Below are positions 1 through 8,058 of a stretch of 64,000 nucleotides of DNA, one piece after another. The notes under the pieces were generated by a model. It did not search any database and was not told the origin of the DNA. It saw nothing but the letters and a program-made list of their open reading frames with translations. Position 1 is the stretch's first letter. The number at the start of each line of letters is the position of its first letter. The DNA is from Candidatus Ozemibacter sibiricus. GTDB taxonomy: Bacteria > Muiribacteriota > Ozemobacteria > Ozemobacterales > Ozemobacteraceae. Location: contig QOQW01000026.1 in NCBI GenBank assembly GCA_003327425.1, positions 1-64,000 of the forward strand, in the 5' to 3' direction. Both the position numbers and the translations under genes were made by a program.

Positions 1-2
1 GC

Positions 3-176
3 CAACGCTTTGCCCTCGACCTCCTGGGGAAAGCCCACCTGGCCACGATGTTCGAGATGCTCTGGCACCTGAGCCAGCAGCGACTCATGTTTCTTGGAAA
101 GGCTATCTGTACCCATGCTAGAGTGTCTTCTATGGCAAGGATTTCACCGAGGAAGAGCTGGCCGCCGGCAAGGTGA
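3..176 (+). other. 3' tail of an unidentified reading frame at the window edge
   Basis: Frame 3 is open from the window edge to a TGA at 174-176. Its first ~36 codons look protein-like (leucine, methionine, phenylalanine and histidine rich, with the stretch LATMFEMLWHLSQQ). After about position 114 it runs into sequence that, in another frame, encodes the SPFH protein downstream. The change of coding frame around 105-122 suggests a junction, for example the end of a mobile element or a rearrangement that removed the start of the SPFH gene. I do not recognise the family; a transposase C-terminus is only a guess. Confidence 0.25.
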
Positions 177-1363
177 TCGCCGAAAAAGGCGAGAAGGGCA
201 TCCAGCGCGAGGTGTTGATGCCGGGCCGGTACCGCATCAACAAATACGCCGAGGCGGTCGAGATCCATCCGGCGGTCGAGGTGCCGGCCGGGTTCGTCGG
301 GGTGGTCACCTGGTTCGGGGGCACCACGCGCGCGCTGGCTTCGCCGGCCGCCGATCCCCAACCCGAGCTGGAGGGCAAGGCCGCCGAGTTCCTGGTCGAG
401 GCCGGTCGCAAGGGGGTGTCGCGCGAGGTGCTGACCCCCGGCGTGCATTACCTGAATCCCTACCTGTGCCGTGTGACCTTGATGGATTGCCGCTCCCAGC
501 GGTTCGAGCTGACGGGCAACGATGCCTTGCGGTTCCCCTCGAGCGATGCCTTCGAGATGACCGTGCTGATGACCGTGGAGTGGGCCATCGATCCGGCTCG
601 CGCTCCTGAGATCTTCGTCCGCATCGGCGAACTCGATCCGGCCCACGAGAAGAACGAGATCCTGCAGAAAGTGGTCATTCCGGCCATTCGTGGCTACGGC
701 CGCATCGAGGGGTCGAAGTATACGGCCCTCGATTACATTTCCGGCAACTCGCGGCAGGCCTTCCAGAATGCCCTGTTCGAGAAGATCCGCGCCACCTGTG
801 GGCCCAAGGGCATCCTGATCAAATCGGTGCTGATCAACGACATCGAGCCGCCCCAGGAGATCGCCACGCCGATCCGTGAACGCGAGATCGCCAAGGAAGA
901 GTTGAACCGCAACAAGAACCAGTTGCTGCAGGCGCAGGCCGAGCAATCGCTGGCGCGTTCCGAGGAGATGGTCAAACTCGAGCGGGAGCGGGTGGCGGCC
1001 AGCACCCAGAACAAGGTCAAGATCATCGATGCCACCAACAAGCAGAAGGTGGCGCTGATCAACCAGGAGCGGCGCCTGCAGATGGAAGCCACGCTGCTCG
1101 AAGCCGCCCGCCGCGAGGCTGAGGCGATCCTGTCGCGGGGCCGGGCCGAGGCCGACGTCGTGCTGCTGGCAGCGACCGCCGAGGCCGAGGCCATCAAGAA
1201 ATCGATCGAGGCCTTCAAGACGGCCGAGAACTACGCCTACTTCGAGTTCGTCAGCCGGATCGCCCCGGCCATGCAGTCGATCTTCGCCAACACCGAGGGC
1301 GTCTTCGGCCGGATCTTCCAGAACATCGTCGCCCCCCGCCGGGACGAGAAGGGAGGCAACTGA
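173..1363 (+). CDS. SPFH/band-7 domain protein, 5'-truncated
   Basis: Flotillin/stomatin-type protein of 396 residues from a GTG. It has an N-terminal SPFH beta domain, then a long charged coiled coil (about residues 225-340, Glu/Ala/Arg rich), then a short hydrophobic end. The paralogue directly downstream begins with a transmembrane anchor, and this copy lacks it. Homology to the paralogue extends upstream of the GTG to about position 125 (residues YGKDFTEEELAAGK align with the partner's TGRDLPPGQ region), but an in-frame TAG at 119-121 closes the frame and no ATG or Shine-Dalgarno site is visible. The gene has therefore probably lost its 5' end and may be non-functional, or may be translated from a weak internal start. 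SPFH proteins usually scaffold membrane microdomains. It is followed after one base by the second SPFH gene. Confidence 0.8.
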   Translation: MIAEKGEKGIQREVLMPGRYRINKYAEAVEIHPAVEVPAGFVGVVTWFGGTTRALASPAADPQPELEGKAAEFLVEAGRKGVSREVLTPGVHYLNPYLCRVTLMDCRSQRFELTGNDALRFPSSDAFEMTVLMTVEWAIDPARAPEIFVRIGELDPAHEKNEILQKVVIPAIRGYGRIEGSKYTALDYISGNSRQAFQNALFEKIRATCGPKGILIKSVLINDIEPPQEIATPIREREIAKEELNRNKNQLLQAQAEQSLARSEEMVKLERERVAASTQNKVKIIDATNKQKVALINQERRLQMEATLLEAARREAEAILSRGRAEADVVLLAATAEAEAIKKSIEAFKTAENYAYFEFVSRIAPAMQSIFANTEGVFGRIFQNIVAPRRDEKGGN

Positions 1364-1364
1364 G

Positions 1365-2936
1365 ATGATCAACCGCTACCTGCTGGCCATGGCGGGCGTG
1401 GCCCTGCTCGCCATCGCGATCTTCTTCTCGGCGTTCTACCACACCTTCTTCATCTACGTGCCGGCCGAGCGCATGCTGATCATCATCAGCAAGACCGGCC
1501 GCGACCTGCCCCCCGGCCAGATCATCGCCACCGAGCCCGGGCAGAAGGGCATCCAGCTCGCGGTCTATGGGGAAGGGCGGCATTTCGTGCTGCCGTATTT
1601 CTACGAGACGCGGCTGGAAAAGATCGTCACCATCCCGCCCCGCAAGGTCGGGGTGGTCACTTCGCTGGTGGGGAAGGAGCCGCCCCCCGGCGCCGTGCTG
1701 GTCAACACCGATGAGAAGGGGGTCTGGCGGAAGGTGCTGCCGCCTGGCAAGTATCGGCTCAATCCCTATGCCTACAAGATCGAGATCCATCCGGCGGTCG
1801 AGATCAATCCGGGCTATGTCGGCTGCGTGACCTCCCTGGTGGGCAAACCGCCGAAAGGGCGGTTCGCCCAGCCCGGCGAAAAGGGCATCCTGCAGCAGAT
1901 CCTGCAACCCGGGCTCTACTACCTGAACCCGCTCGAGTACCGGGTGCAGGAAGTCGAGATCGGCATCAACCAGGTCAGTTTCACCGAGGCCAATCAGATC
2001 CGCTTCCCATCGAAAGATGCCTTCAGCATCGCCATCGAGGCGACGGTCGAATGGGAACTGCTGCCGCAGCATGTCGCTCAGGTCATTAGCGAATTCGGCG
2101 GCAAGGAGGCGATCGAGGAGAAGGTGATCATTCCGCAGAGCAAGTCGATCGGGCGGATCCAGGGGTCCAGCTATGGGGCCAAGGAGTTCCTGCTCGGCAC
2201 CGAGCGCGAGAAGTTCCAGACCACCTTCACCCAGGAGCTGGAGAAGGTCTGCGAGGCCAAGAAGATCACCATCCACAGCGCGTTCATCCGGCAGTTGAGC
2301 ATTCCCGACAACCTGCTGCTGCCCATTCGCGAGGCCTTCATCGCGGTCGAGAAGGAAAAAACGGCCAAGTTCTGGGAAGAGACGCGGAAGTCGGCTTCAG
2401 AACTGGAGCGCGAGCGTGCCCTGATCACGCAGCGCCGGGCCGAGGTCAAGGCCGAGACCAGCGCCATCGTCAATACGATCGCCGCGCAGACCGAGCAGGA
2501 AGTCGGCCGCATCGAGGCCGAGACGCAGCTCGAGGTCGCCAAGAAAGAGCAGGAGATCGCCGCCATCGAGGCCAGCAAGACGGTGCTGCTGGGCGAGGCG
2601 CGGGCCACGGTGACCCGGTTGCGCGGCGAGGCCCGTTCGAAAGGCCTGGAGCTGAAGATCCGCGCCTTCGGCGACAATCCGCGGGCCTATGCCAACTACA
2701 TGTTCGCGCGGGAACTCCCGCCCAACCTGCAGCTGCGACTGATCTACTCCGGCCCTGGCACGCTCTGGACCGACCTGGGCAAGACCGGCGGCCTGGACGG
2801 CCTGACCCGGCTCCGCTCGCTGCAGCGGGAGGCCGGCGCGGCGACCGAGGCCGCGGCCGGCGGCCAGGAGGTACCGACCGGGGCCGATGGGGCCAGCGGG
2901 GCCGCCGAGGGGGCGGCCGGAGCCCCCGCGCGGTGA
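1365..2936 (+). CDS. SPFH/band-7 domain membrane protein
   Basis: 523-residue flotillin-like protein. An N-terminal membrane anchor (about residues 5-30) is followed by tandem beta-rich segments of SPFH character. Then come a long Glu/Ala/Arg coiled coil (about 325-430), a C-terminal segment resembling the end of flotillins, and a Gly/Ala/Glu-rich tail. The ATG lies one base after the stop of the truncated paralogue, so the two were probably co-transcribed. Proteins of this family oligomerise on the inner membrane and organise proteases or lipid domains. No NfeD-type partner is next to it, which would be the usual companion. The Ala/Gly tail is rich in GC codons and may be disordered. Confidence 0.88.
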   Translation: MINRYLLAMAGVALLAIAIFFSAFYHTFFIYVPAERMLIIISKTGRDLPPGQIIATEPGQKGIQLAVYGEGRHFVLPYFYETRLEKIVTIPPRKVGVVTSLVGKEPPPGAVLVNTDEKGVWRKVLPPGKYRLNPYAYKIEIHPAVEINPGYVGCVTSLVGKPPKGRFAQPGEKGILQQILQPGLYYLNPLEYRVQEVEIGINQVSFTEANQIRFPSKDAFSIAIEATVEWELLPQHVAQVISEFGGKEAIEEKVIIPQSKSIGRIQGSSYGAKEFLLGTEREKFQTTFTQELEKVCEAKKITIHSAFIRQLSIPDNLLLPIREAFIAVEKEKTAKFWEETRKSASELERERALITQRRAEVKAETSAIVNTIAAQTEQEVGRIEAETQLEVAKKEQEIAAIEASKTVLLGEARATVTRLRGEARSKGLELKIRAFGDNPRAYANYMFARELPPNLQLRLIYSGPGTLWTDLGKTGGLDGLTRLRSLQREAGAATEAAAGGQEVPTGADGASGAAEGAAGAPAR

Positions 2937-3142
2937 CGGCCGATCGCGGTCTGGGCCACCTCCGGCAGGCGACGGCGGCGTCCGGCCCTGCCACGCGCGG
3001 GAGGGAGGCCGATGATCGGGCCCGGGCGCGGGCGGGTCGAGGCGCCACGGCGTCGGAGGGAACGCGCACGCGTGAAGGGAAGGCGGGCCGCGGCCGCCCG
3101 CGGCCGCTTCCTGGCGCGCGGGGGGCGGATTCCCCCGGCAAA

Positions 3143-3745
3143 GTGGTCTGGCCGGGGGGGACGATGTTGTGGCCGTTGCCGGTGGTGCTCGTGGCCTGCC
3201 AGGGGCGAGACGGCCCGCCGAACCTGCTGACCGTGGTCTGGACCGGCATCGTCTGCTCGCGGCCGCCGCTGCTGGCGATCGCCGTCACCCCCGAGCGTCA
3301 TTCGCACGCGTTGCTGCTGGAGACAGGGCGGTTTTCGGTCAACCTGCCGACCACCGCGCTGGTCAGAGCGGTCGATCTATGCGGCGTCACCTCGGGGCGC
3401 GACGTGGACAAATGGCAGCGCACCGGGCTGACCCCCGCGGCGGGAACGACCGGCGGGCCGCCGCTGGTGGCCGAATGCCCGGTCAACCTCGAGTGCCGGG
3501 TCGCCCGTCGGCTCGAGCTGGGCTCGCATACGCTGTTCATCGCCGAGATCGAACAGGTGCACGTCGCTGCCGCCCTGATCGACGGGAAAGGACGGCTGGC
3601 CCTGGAACGCGCCGGCCTGCTGAGCTGGTGTCACGGCCATTACTACGCCCTGGGCCGGCAGCTCGGGCATTTCGGGTTCAGCGTGCGGCGGAAGCCGCGC
3701 CGCCCGCGCCGCGCGTCTGCTTCTGGTCAGCGAAGGGAGGGGTGA
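3143..3745 (+). CDS. Flavin reductase family protein (FMN-binding split barrel)
   Basis: About 200 residues matching flavin reductase-like FMN-binding proteins: a WPGGTMLWPLP opening, then PNLLTVVWTG, PERHSHALL, FSVNLPT and GVTSGRDVDK motifs, and an AGLLSWCHGHYYALG end. These proteins bind FMN in a split-barrel dimer and reduce flavin or serve as electron carriers. The open frame reaches back to a GTG at 2933 that overlaps the SPFH stop. The extra ~70 N-terminal residues are Arg/Gly/Ala-rich and have no counterpart in the family, so I place the start at the GTG at 3143 (the ATG at 3164 is an alternative). Neither start has a strong ribosome binding site. The C-terminus is Arg-rich. Confidence 0.88.
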   Translation: MVWPGGTMLWPLPVVLVACQGRDGPPNLLTVVWTGIVCSRPPLLAIAVTPERHSHALLLETGRFSVNLPTTALVRAVDLCGVTSGRDVDKWQRTGLTPAAGTTGGPPLVAECPVNLECRVARRLELGSHTLFIAEIEQVHVAAALIDGKGRLALERAGLLSWCHGHYYALGRQLGHFGFSVRRKPRRPRRASASGQRREG

Positions 3746-3748
3746 GGC

Positions 3749-5068
3749 ATGCCCAAGTCGGGATCCGATCACCGGTTGGCCCGCCGCATCCTGGCGGGCC
3801 TGCTGGCGGGCGGGGTGGGCGGGACCGCGGTGAACTTCCTGTGGGGGAGCGGTCCCGGTCTGGACAATTTCATCCGGTATGTCACCGAGCCGCTCGGTCA
3901 GGTGTTCCTGCGCCTGATGATCATGGTGGTGCTGCCGCTGGTCTTCTGTTCGATCGCGCTCGGGGTGGCCGGGCTGGGCGATCTGCGCAAACTGGGGCGG
4001 ATCGGCCTGAAGACGATGGCGTTCTTCCTGCTGGTGACGACGCTGGCGGTGGGCATCGGGCTGGTTCTGGTCAATCTGGTGCAGCCGGGGCAGGGGCTGT
4101 CCGAGGCCGTCAAGAGCAAGTTGCTGGAATTGTACAAGGGCGAGGCCGAGAAAAAGCTGGGGCAGACGCCCACCGAAGGGCTGGGGATCCAGTTCTTCCT
4201 GAATATCGTGCCGCGCAATCCGCTGGCAGCGGCGGTGCAGGGCGACATGCTGGCGGTGATCTTCTTCGCCCTGATCTGCGGGGTCGGGCTGACCATGATC
4301 CCGCCCGGGCGAGCGGCCCCCGTCATCGCCTGTCTCGAAGGGGTGGGCGACCTGATGGTGGCGATCATCGGTCTGGCCATGCGATTGGCCCCGGTCGGCG
4401 TGGCCTGTCTCATCTTCAGCGTGACCGCCCGGTTCGGGTTCGAGCTGGTCCTCAAGCTGGGGTTCTTCGTGGGCACGGCGGTGGTCGGCATGGCCATCCA
4501 TCTGTTCGTGGTGCTGCCGCTGCTGGTGGCCTGGCTGGGCGGGGTGCGGCCGGGTCCGTTCTTCGCCAAGGCCCAGACCATGATGCTGACCGCGTTCACG
4601 ACCAGCTCGTCGAGCGCGACGCTGCCGACCACCCTGACCACGGCCGAACAGGAATTCGGCATTCCCCGCGAGATCAGCGGGTTCGTGATCCCGCTGGGGG
4701 CGACGATGAACATGAACGGCACCGCCTTGTTCGAGGGGGTGGCCGTGCTGTTCCTGGCGCAGGTCTTCGGGATTCCGCTCGGCCTGGGCGCCCAGCTGGT
4801 GGTGACGGCGATGTCGGTGCTGATGGCGGTCGGCGCCGCCGGGGTGCCCGGCGGGTCGATTCCCCTGCTGGCCCTGGTGCTGACGACCGTCGGCGTGCCG
4901 GGGGAGGGGATCGCGCTGATCATCGGGGTCGACCGCCTGCTCGACATGTGCCGCACCACGCTCAACGTGACGGGCGATCTGGCGGCGGCCATCGTCATCG
5001 CCCGTTCGGAAGGCCTGCTGCCGCCGGCCCATCGCCTGGAGACGACCCAGGGCGCCCTGCCGGAATGA
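3749..5068 (+). CDS. Dicarboxylate/amino acid:cation symporter (DAACS, GltP/DctA family)
   Basis: 439-residue inner-membrane transporter with the family hallmarks: a serine-rich re-entrant loop (TAFTTSSSSATLPTT, about residues 280-295), the GATMNMNGTAL segment in TM7 that binds cation and substrate, and a DRLLDMCRTTLNVTGD segment in TM8. It should take up glutamate, aspartate or C4-dicarboxylates with Na+ or H+. Length is normal. The ATG is preceded by a GGGAGGGG ribosome site and lies four bases after the flavin reductase stop, so the two are likely co-transcribed. The exact substrate cannot be read from sequence. Confidence 0.93.
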   Translation: MPKSGSDHRLARRILAGLLAGGVGGTAVNFLWGSGPGLDNFIRYVTEPLGQVFLRLMIMVVLPLVFCSIALGVAGLGDLRKLGRIGLKTMAFFLLVTTLAVGIGLVLVNLVQPGQGLSEAVKSKLLELYKGEAEKKLGQTPTEGLGIQFFLNIVPRNPLAAAVQGDMLAVIFFALICGVGLTMIPPGRAAPVIACLEGVGDLMVAIIGLAMRLAPVGVACLIFSVTARFGFELVLKLGFFVGTAVVGMAIHLFVVLPLLVAWLGGVRPGPFFAKAQTMMLTAFTTSSSSATLPTTLTTAEQEFGIPREISGFVIPLGATMNMNGTALFEGVAVLFLAQVFGIPLGLGAQLVVTAMSVLMAVGAAGVPGGSIPLLALVLTTVGVPGEGIALIIGVDRLLDMCRTTLNVTGDLAAAIVIARSEGLLPPAHRLETTQGALPE

Positions 5069-5188
5069 GTTTCGCGCGGCCGTCGGCCTGGAGCGATGCC
5101 GATGAACGCGCTTCCGACCAGGGCTGAAGCGCGCGGCCGGGCGTGAACGGCTGCTGGCGCGGGGCGGCCCGGGCGGCGCCCGCTCCGG

Positions 5189-5980
5189 TCACTGCGCCTG
5201 GCGGTCGGGCGGGGGCGGGGCGGTGGCGGCGGGGGCCTCGTCGCTCTCGGCCGCCGCGGGGGCGGTGGTGGTGCGAGGGCCGGTCCGGCGATCGACGGTC
5301 TCGTACATGCTGTCGAAGGCTTTGATTTCGGTCATCAAGCGGTCGACCTCGTCGCTCTGGTAGGCGATGCCTTCGGCGAAACGCATCTCGTCGAGTTCGA
5401 GGCGCAGGCGGGTGTTCTTGAAATGGCCGGCCAGCACCGCCTTGCTGTCTTCGTAGCGGCGGAGGAATTCCTGGAGCTCATCGAGATGAGCGAGGGTCTC
5501 GCGGGAGTCGGCCAGCGTTTTTTCGAGAAATCGGCGTTTCTCGGGATCATGAGTATCTTTGAACTGTCGCTCGAGGTCGCGCAGCCGTTCACGCAGGCGG
5601 TGGGGCGGTTCCTGGGCGAGGTATTCCTGGAACCGCTCGGCGCGGTCGCGGGCGGCCAGCAGATGCTTCATGCTGGCTTCGACCACGGCCCGATACGATG
5701 ACAGACGAAGCCGTCGCAGCAGGGCGACGAGCTTCTCGTATTCAGGGACGACGGCCCAGACATCGCGGTACTTATACTGGCGCCAGAGGTACCATAGCAG
5801 CGGAGCCAGTACCAGCAGCAGGAACAGCATGGGGAAGAATAAACGCAGGAAGCGGCGCAGCATGAACAACACCACCACGCCCAGCAGGGCGAGCAGCAGC
5901 GCCCACGGGATCTCGCCGCGGCGGGACGGGCGGCGGCCCGTTGGCAGAGCGGGCGGGCGGGTGAGGGGAGGTCTGGCCAT
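5189..5980 (-). CDS. Hypothetical membrane protein with coiled coil
   Basis: About 263 residues from an ATG at 5980, which has GGAG ten bases upstream; an in-frame ATG at 6016 lacks such a site. An Arg/Pro-rich N-terminus is followed by two adjacent hydrophobic helices (about residues 24-66). The rest is a long, strongly charged helical region with coiled-coil character (about 80-230) and an Ala/Pro-rich tail. I do not recognise a family. The architecture suggests an inner-membrane protein with a cytoplasmic coiled coil. It is convergent with the symporter gene and sits in tandem with the gene upstream at 6064-6933. Confidence 0.72.
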   Translation of the reverse strand: MARPPLTRPPALPTGRRPSRRGEIPWALLLALLGVVVLFMLRRFLRLFFPMLFLLLVLAPLLWYLWRQYKYRDVWAVVPEYEKLVALLRRLRLSSYRAVVEASMKHLLAARDRAERFQEYLAQEPPHRLRERLRDLERQFKDTHDPEKRRFLEKTLADSRETLAHLDELQEFLRRYEDSKAVLAGHFKNTRLRLELDEMRFAEGIAYQSDEVDRLMTEIKAFDSMYETVDRRTGPRTTTAPAAAESDEAPAATAPPPPDRQAQ

Positions 5981-6063
5981 GGTCGAAGGGCTCCGCGTCA
6001 GACGAAGCACCACCATTATAGCATGGCGGACCGGAACGCGAGGCGGGACCGGAAGAAGGCCGG

Positions 6064-6933
6064 TCAGTCGTGGGCGACGGCGTCCTCGAAGGAGGCGTAT
6101 TCGTCGGAATCGGGCACGAAGACCGGGTAGACCACGAGCCGATTCTTGCGCCGATGGACCTCGGAATCGTAGTGCTGCTTGATCGTCTTCCAGTCGGACA
6201 GGGCGAGCAGGTCGCGCACCAGATTGAGGATGCGGACGTGGTCATAGAGGTTGAAGACGGGGAACTCGACGGTCAGCAGATCGATGGGGGCCGCGCACTC
6301 CGAGAATCGGCGGGTCCAGCTCTGGCGGAAATGGGCTTCGGAATCGCAGGAGTTGAGCATGATGATGCGGTATTCCGGCGGGAAGCGGGTGGCGTCGAGG
6401 TCTTCGGAGGTCGCGTGGTAGTAGCGGTAGGGGGTTTCGTGGCGGTCTTCGATCAATTCCCCGTTGCCGGAGCGGAAGATGTCGTCCTTGTCGGAGAAGG
6501 CCATGCCGCCGCCGTAGCGGGCGTGCCCCGAATAGATGACGACGTCGATGGTGGGGTCTTCGAGGGCGTCTTTGAACAGGGCCTTGGCGTTGGGCGTGAC
6601 CGAGGTGAAGACCCCCAGTTCGATGCGGGCGGCCCGCCCGTTGAAATAGACCGTCTTGCCATTGAGCATCTCGAAGGCCGGGAAGACGGCCTCGATGGTC
6701 TCGCGGGGATGGTCCCATCCCCAGAACAGGGCGATGCGCAGGACGCCGTCGGCGAACATCCGTTCGTACCAGGGGCGGCCCTTGGGCACGTAGTTGGCAT
6801 GGGTACGTTTGGGCTCTTTGCGAGCCGGCGTGGGGGCGGCGGTTCTCTTCTTGGCGCCGTTGAGGAAGATGACGAGCAGGACGGCAGCCAGCAGGAAGAC
6901 CAGGCGACGGGACTGGCGGTTGCGATAATACAT
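6064..6933 (-). CDS. Membrane-anchored protein with caspase-like His/Cys motifs
   Basis: 289 residues from the ATG at 6933. A single N-terminal hydrophobic anchor (about residues 10-26) precedes a Lys/Arg/Pro-rich linker and a globular domain. Two elements stand out: a hydrophobic strand ending in YSGHARYGGG with His137, and a second hydrophobic strand ending in MLNSC with Cys196. A strand followed by (S)GH and, about 60 residues later, a strand followed by xxC is the arrangement of clan CD cysteine peptidases (caspase, gingipain, CHAT). The rest does not match a family I know, so peptidase activity is inference. It is divergently transcribed from the TlpA-like gene. Confidence 0.68.
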   Translation of the reverse strand: MYYRNRQSRRLVFLLAAVLLVIFLNGAKKRTAAPTPARKEPKRTHANYVPKGRPWYERMFADGVLRIALFWGWDHPRETIEAVFPAFEMLNGKTVYFNGRAARIELGVFTSVTPNAKALFKDALEDPTIDVVIYSGHARYGGGMAFSDKDDIFRSGNGELIEDRHETPYRYYHATSEDLDATRFPPEYRIIMLNSCDSEAHFRQSWTRRFSECAAPIDLLTVEFPVFNLYDHVRILNLVRDLLALSDWKTIKQHYDSEVHRRKNRLVVYPVFVPDSDEYASFEDAVAHD

Positions 6934-6982
6934 GGATGGTGCGGATGCTCCGAGAATCCTATCGGCAGGCGAGCGATCGTAC

Positions 6983-7011
6983 TTGACTCCTCGGGGTGAT
7001 CCCCCTATGCT
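6983..7011 (+). promoter_or_regulatory. Predicted sigma70-type promoter for the TlpA-like gene
   Basis: A -35 box TTGACT (6983-6988) and a -10 box TATGCT (7006-7011) are separated by 17 bases, in the gap between divergent genes and about 40 bases before the ATG at 7051. It matches the spacing seen at the rplY and cyclase promoters in this window. Confidence 0.5.
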
Positions 7012-7050
7012 GGGCCGAGTCCTCGTCCGATTCGAACAATGGAGGTGCCC

Positions 7051-8058
7051 ATGCGCGCCGTGCTGTCGACCCTGGTGTCTGTCGTGTTGTTGCTGACCCC
7101 GTTCCTGCCTGTGTTTGGAGCCCCCGAGGTCCTGTCCAAGAAGGATCTCGACGAACAGGAGATGCAGGAACCCAAGCCCGTCATCGAGTTCCGGGATGGA
7201 GCCTTCCGCGAATTGGTGCAGAAGGTGCAGCAGGAGGTCGATGCCGACGTCAAGGCCGGCAAGCTCGATCCCCGCGACCAGAAAGCGTTCAAGGCCGAGC
7301 TGGTCAAGCGGCTGGCGCCGGCCCGGCAGAAGTGCCTGGAGTTCCGGGCCACCCTGAAGAAGCCCGAGCACCGGCTGGTGCTCGATTTCCTGCAGCTGGG
7401 CATGTATGCCGAGATCGGCGCCGTCGAGTGGCTGGAAGAGCTGACCGGCAACTGGGGCGGCGAGATCGGTGACGACATGGTGCTGGCCGGGGCGGAAGGG
7501 CTGATCCAGAACGGGGGCGATCTGACGCCGGAGCTGACGACGCGTCTCGAGGGCATCGCCAAGAACGGCAACGAAGAGGCCCAGGCTACGGCCAAGCGGC
7601 TGCTCGATCCGTTCTTCCGCAACCCGGTGGGACTGCCCTTCCCCGCCTTCCCGGCCGGGAAGAAGACCCAGGACGGCCAGGCGTTGTCCCTCGATCGGTT
7701 CAAGGGCAAGGTGCTGCTGGTCGATTTCTGGGCGACCTGGTGCCCGCCCTGCAAGGCCGAGGTGCCCAACCTGGTCGCGGCCTACCAGGCCTACAAGGAC
7801 AAGGGCTTCGAGATCGTCGGCATCTCCTTCGATGAAGACAAGGACGACCTCGACAAATACCTCGCCGAGAACAAGATGGCCTGGCCGCAGTATTTCGACG
7901 GCAAGGGCTGGGGCAACGAGGTGGGCCAGACCTACGGCATTCGCAGCATCCCGGCGATGTACCTGCTCGATGGCGACGGCAAGGTGCTGGCGGCCGGCCA
8001 GGAGCTGCGGGGCGGGGGCCTCGAGAAGATCCTGGCGGCGCACTTCGGGAAGAAGTGA
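7051..8058 (+). CDS. TlpA-like thioredoxin-fold protein, exported
   Basis: 335-residue exported protein. It has a Sec signal peptide (about 1-23), a helical domain of ~165 residues without an obvious family, and a C-terminal TlpA/ResA-type thioredoxin domain with WCPPC at about 230-234 and a cis-proline motif SIPAMYL. Such domains reduce or oxidise disulfides of envelope proteins, for example in cytochrome c maturation. The ATG at 7051 is chosen over 7039 because GGAGGT (7041-7046) sits directly upstream and the product then starts at the signal peptide. The stop overlaps the GTG of the next gene (GTGA), implying translational coupling. Confidence 0.9.
   Translation: MRAVLSTLVSVVLLLTPFLPVFGAPEVLSKKDLDEQEMQEPKPVIEFRDGAFRELVQKVQQEVDADVKAGKLDPRDQKAFKAELVKRLAPARQKCLEFRATLKKPEHRLVLDFLQLGMYAEIGAVEWLEELTGNWGGEIGDDMVLAGAEGLIQNGGDLTPELTTRLEGIAKNGNEEAQATAKRLLDPFFRNPVGLPFPAFPAGKKTQDGQALSLDRFKGKVLLVDFWATWCPPCKAEVPNLVAAYQAYKDKGFEIVGISFDEDKDDLDKYLAENKMAWPQYFDGKGWGNEVGQTYGIRSIPAMYLLDGDGKVLAAGQELRGGGLEKILAAHFGKK

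Noticed and set aside
2933-3142. N-terminal extension of the flavin reductase to a GTG overlapping the SPFH stop
   Set aside because: The extra residues are Arg/Gly/Ala low complexity and have no counterpart in the family, whose members begin close to the WPGGTMLWPLP region.
6934-8043. Upstream extension of the minus-strand frame of the caspase-like gene to 8043
   Set aside because: It runs antisense to the TlpA-like gene, which has a signal peptide and WCPPC motif. The ATG at 6933 gives a sensible membrane-anchored product.
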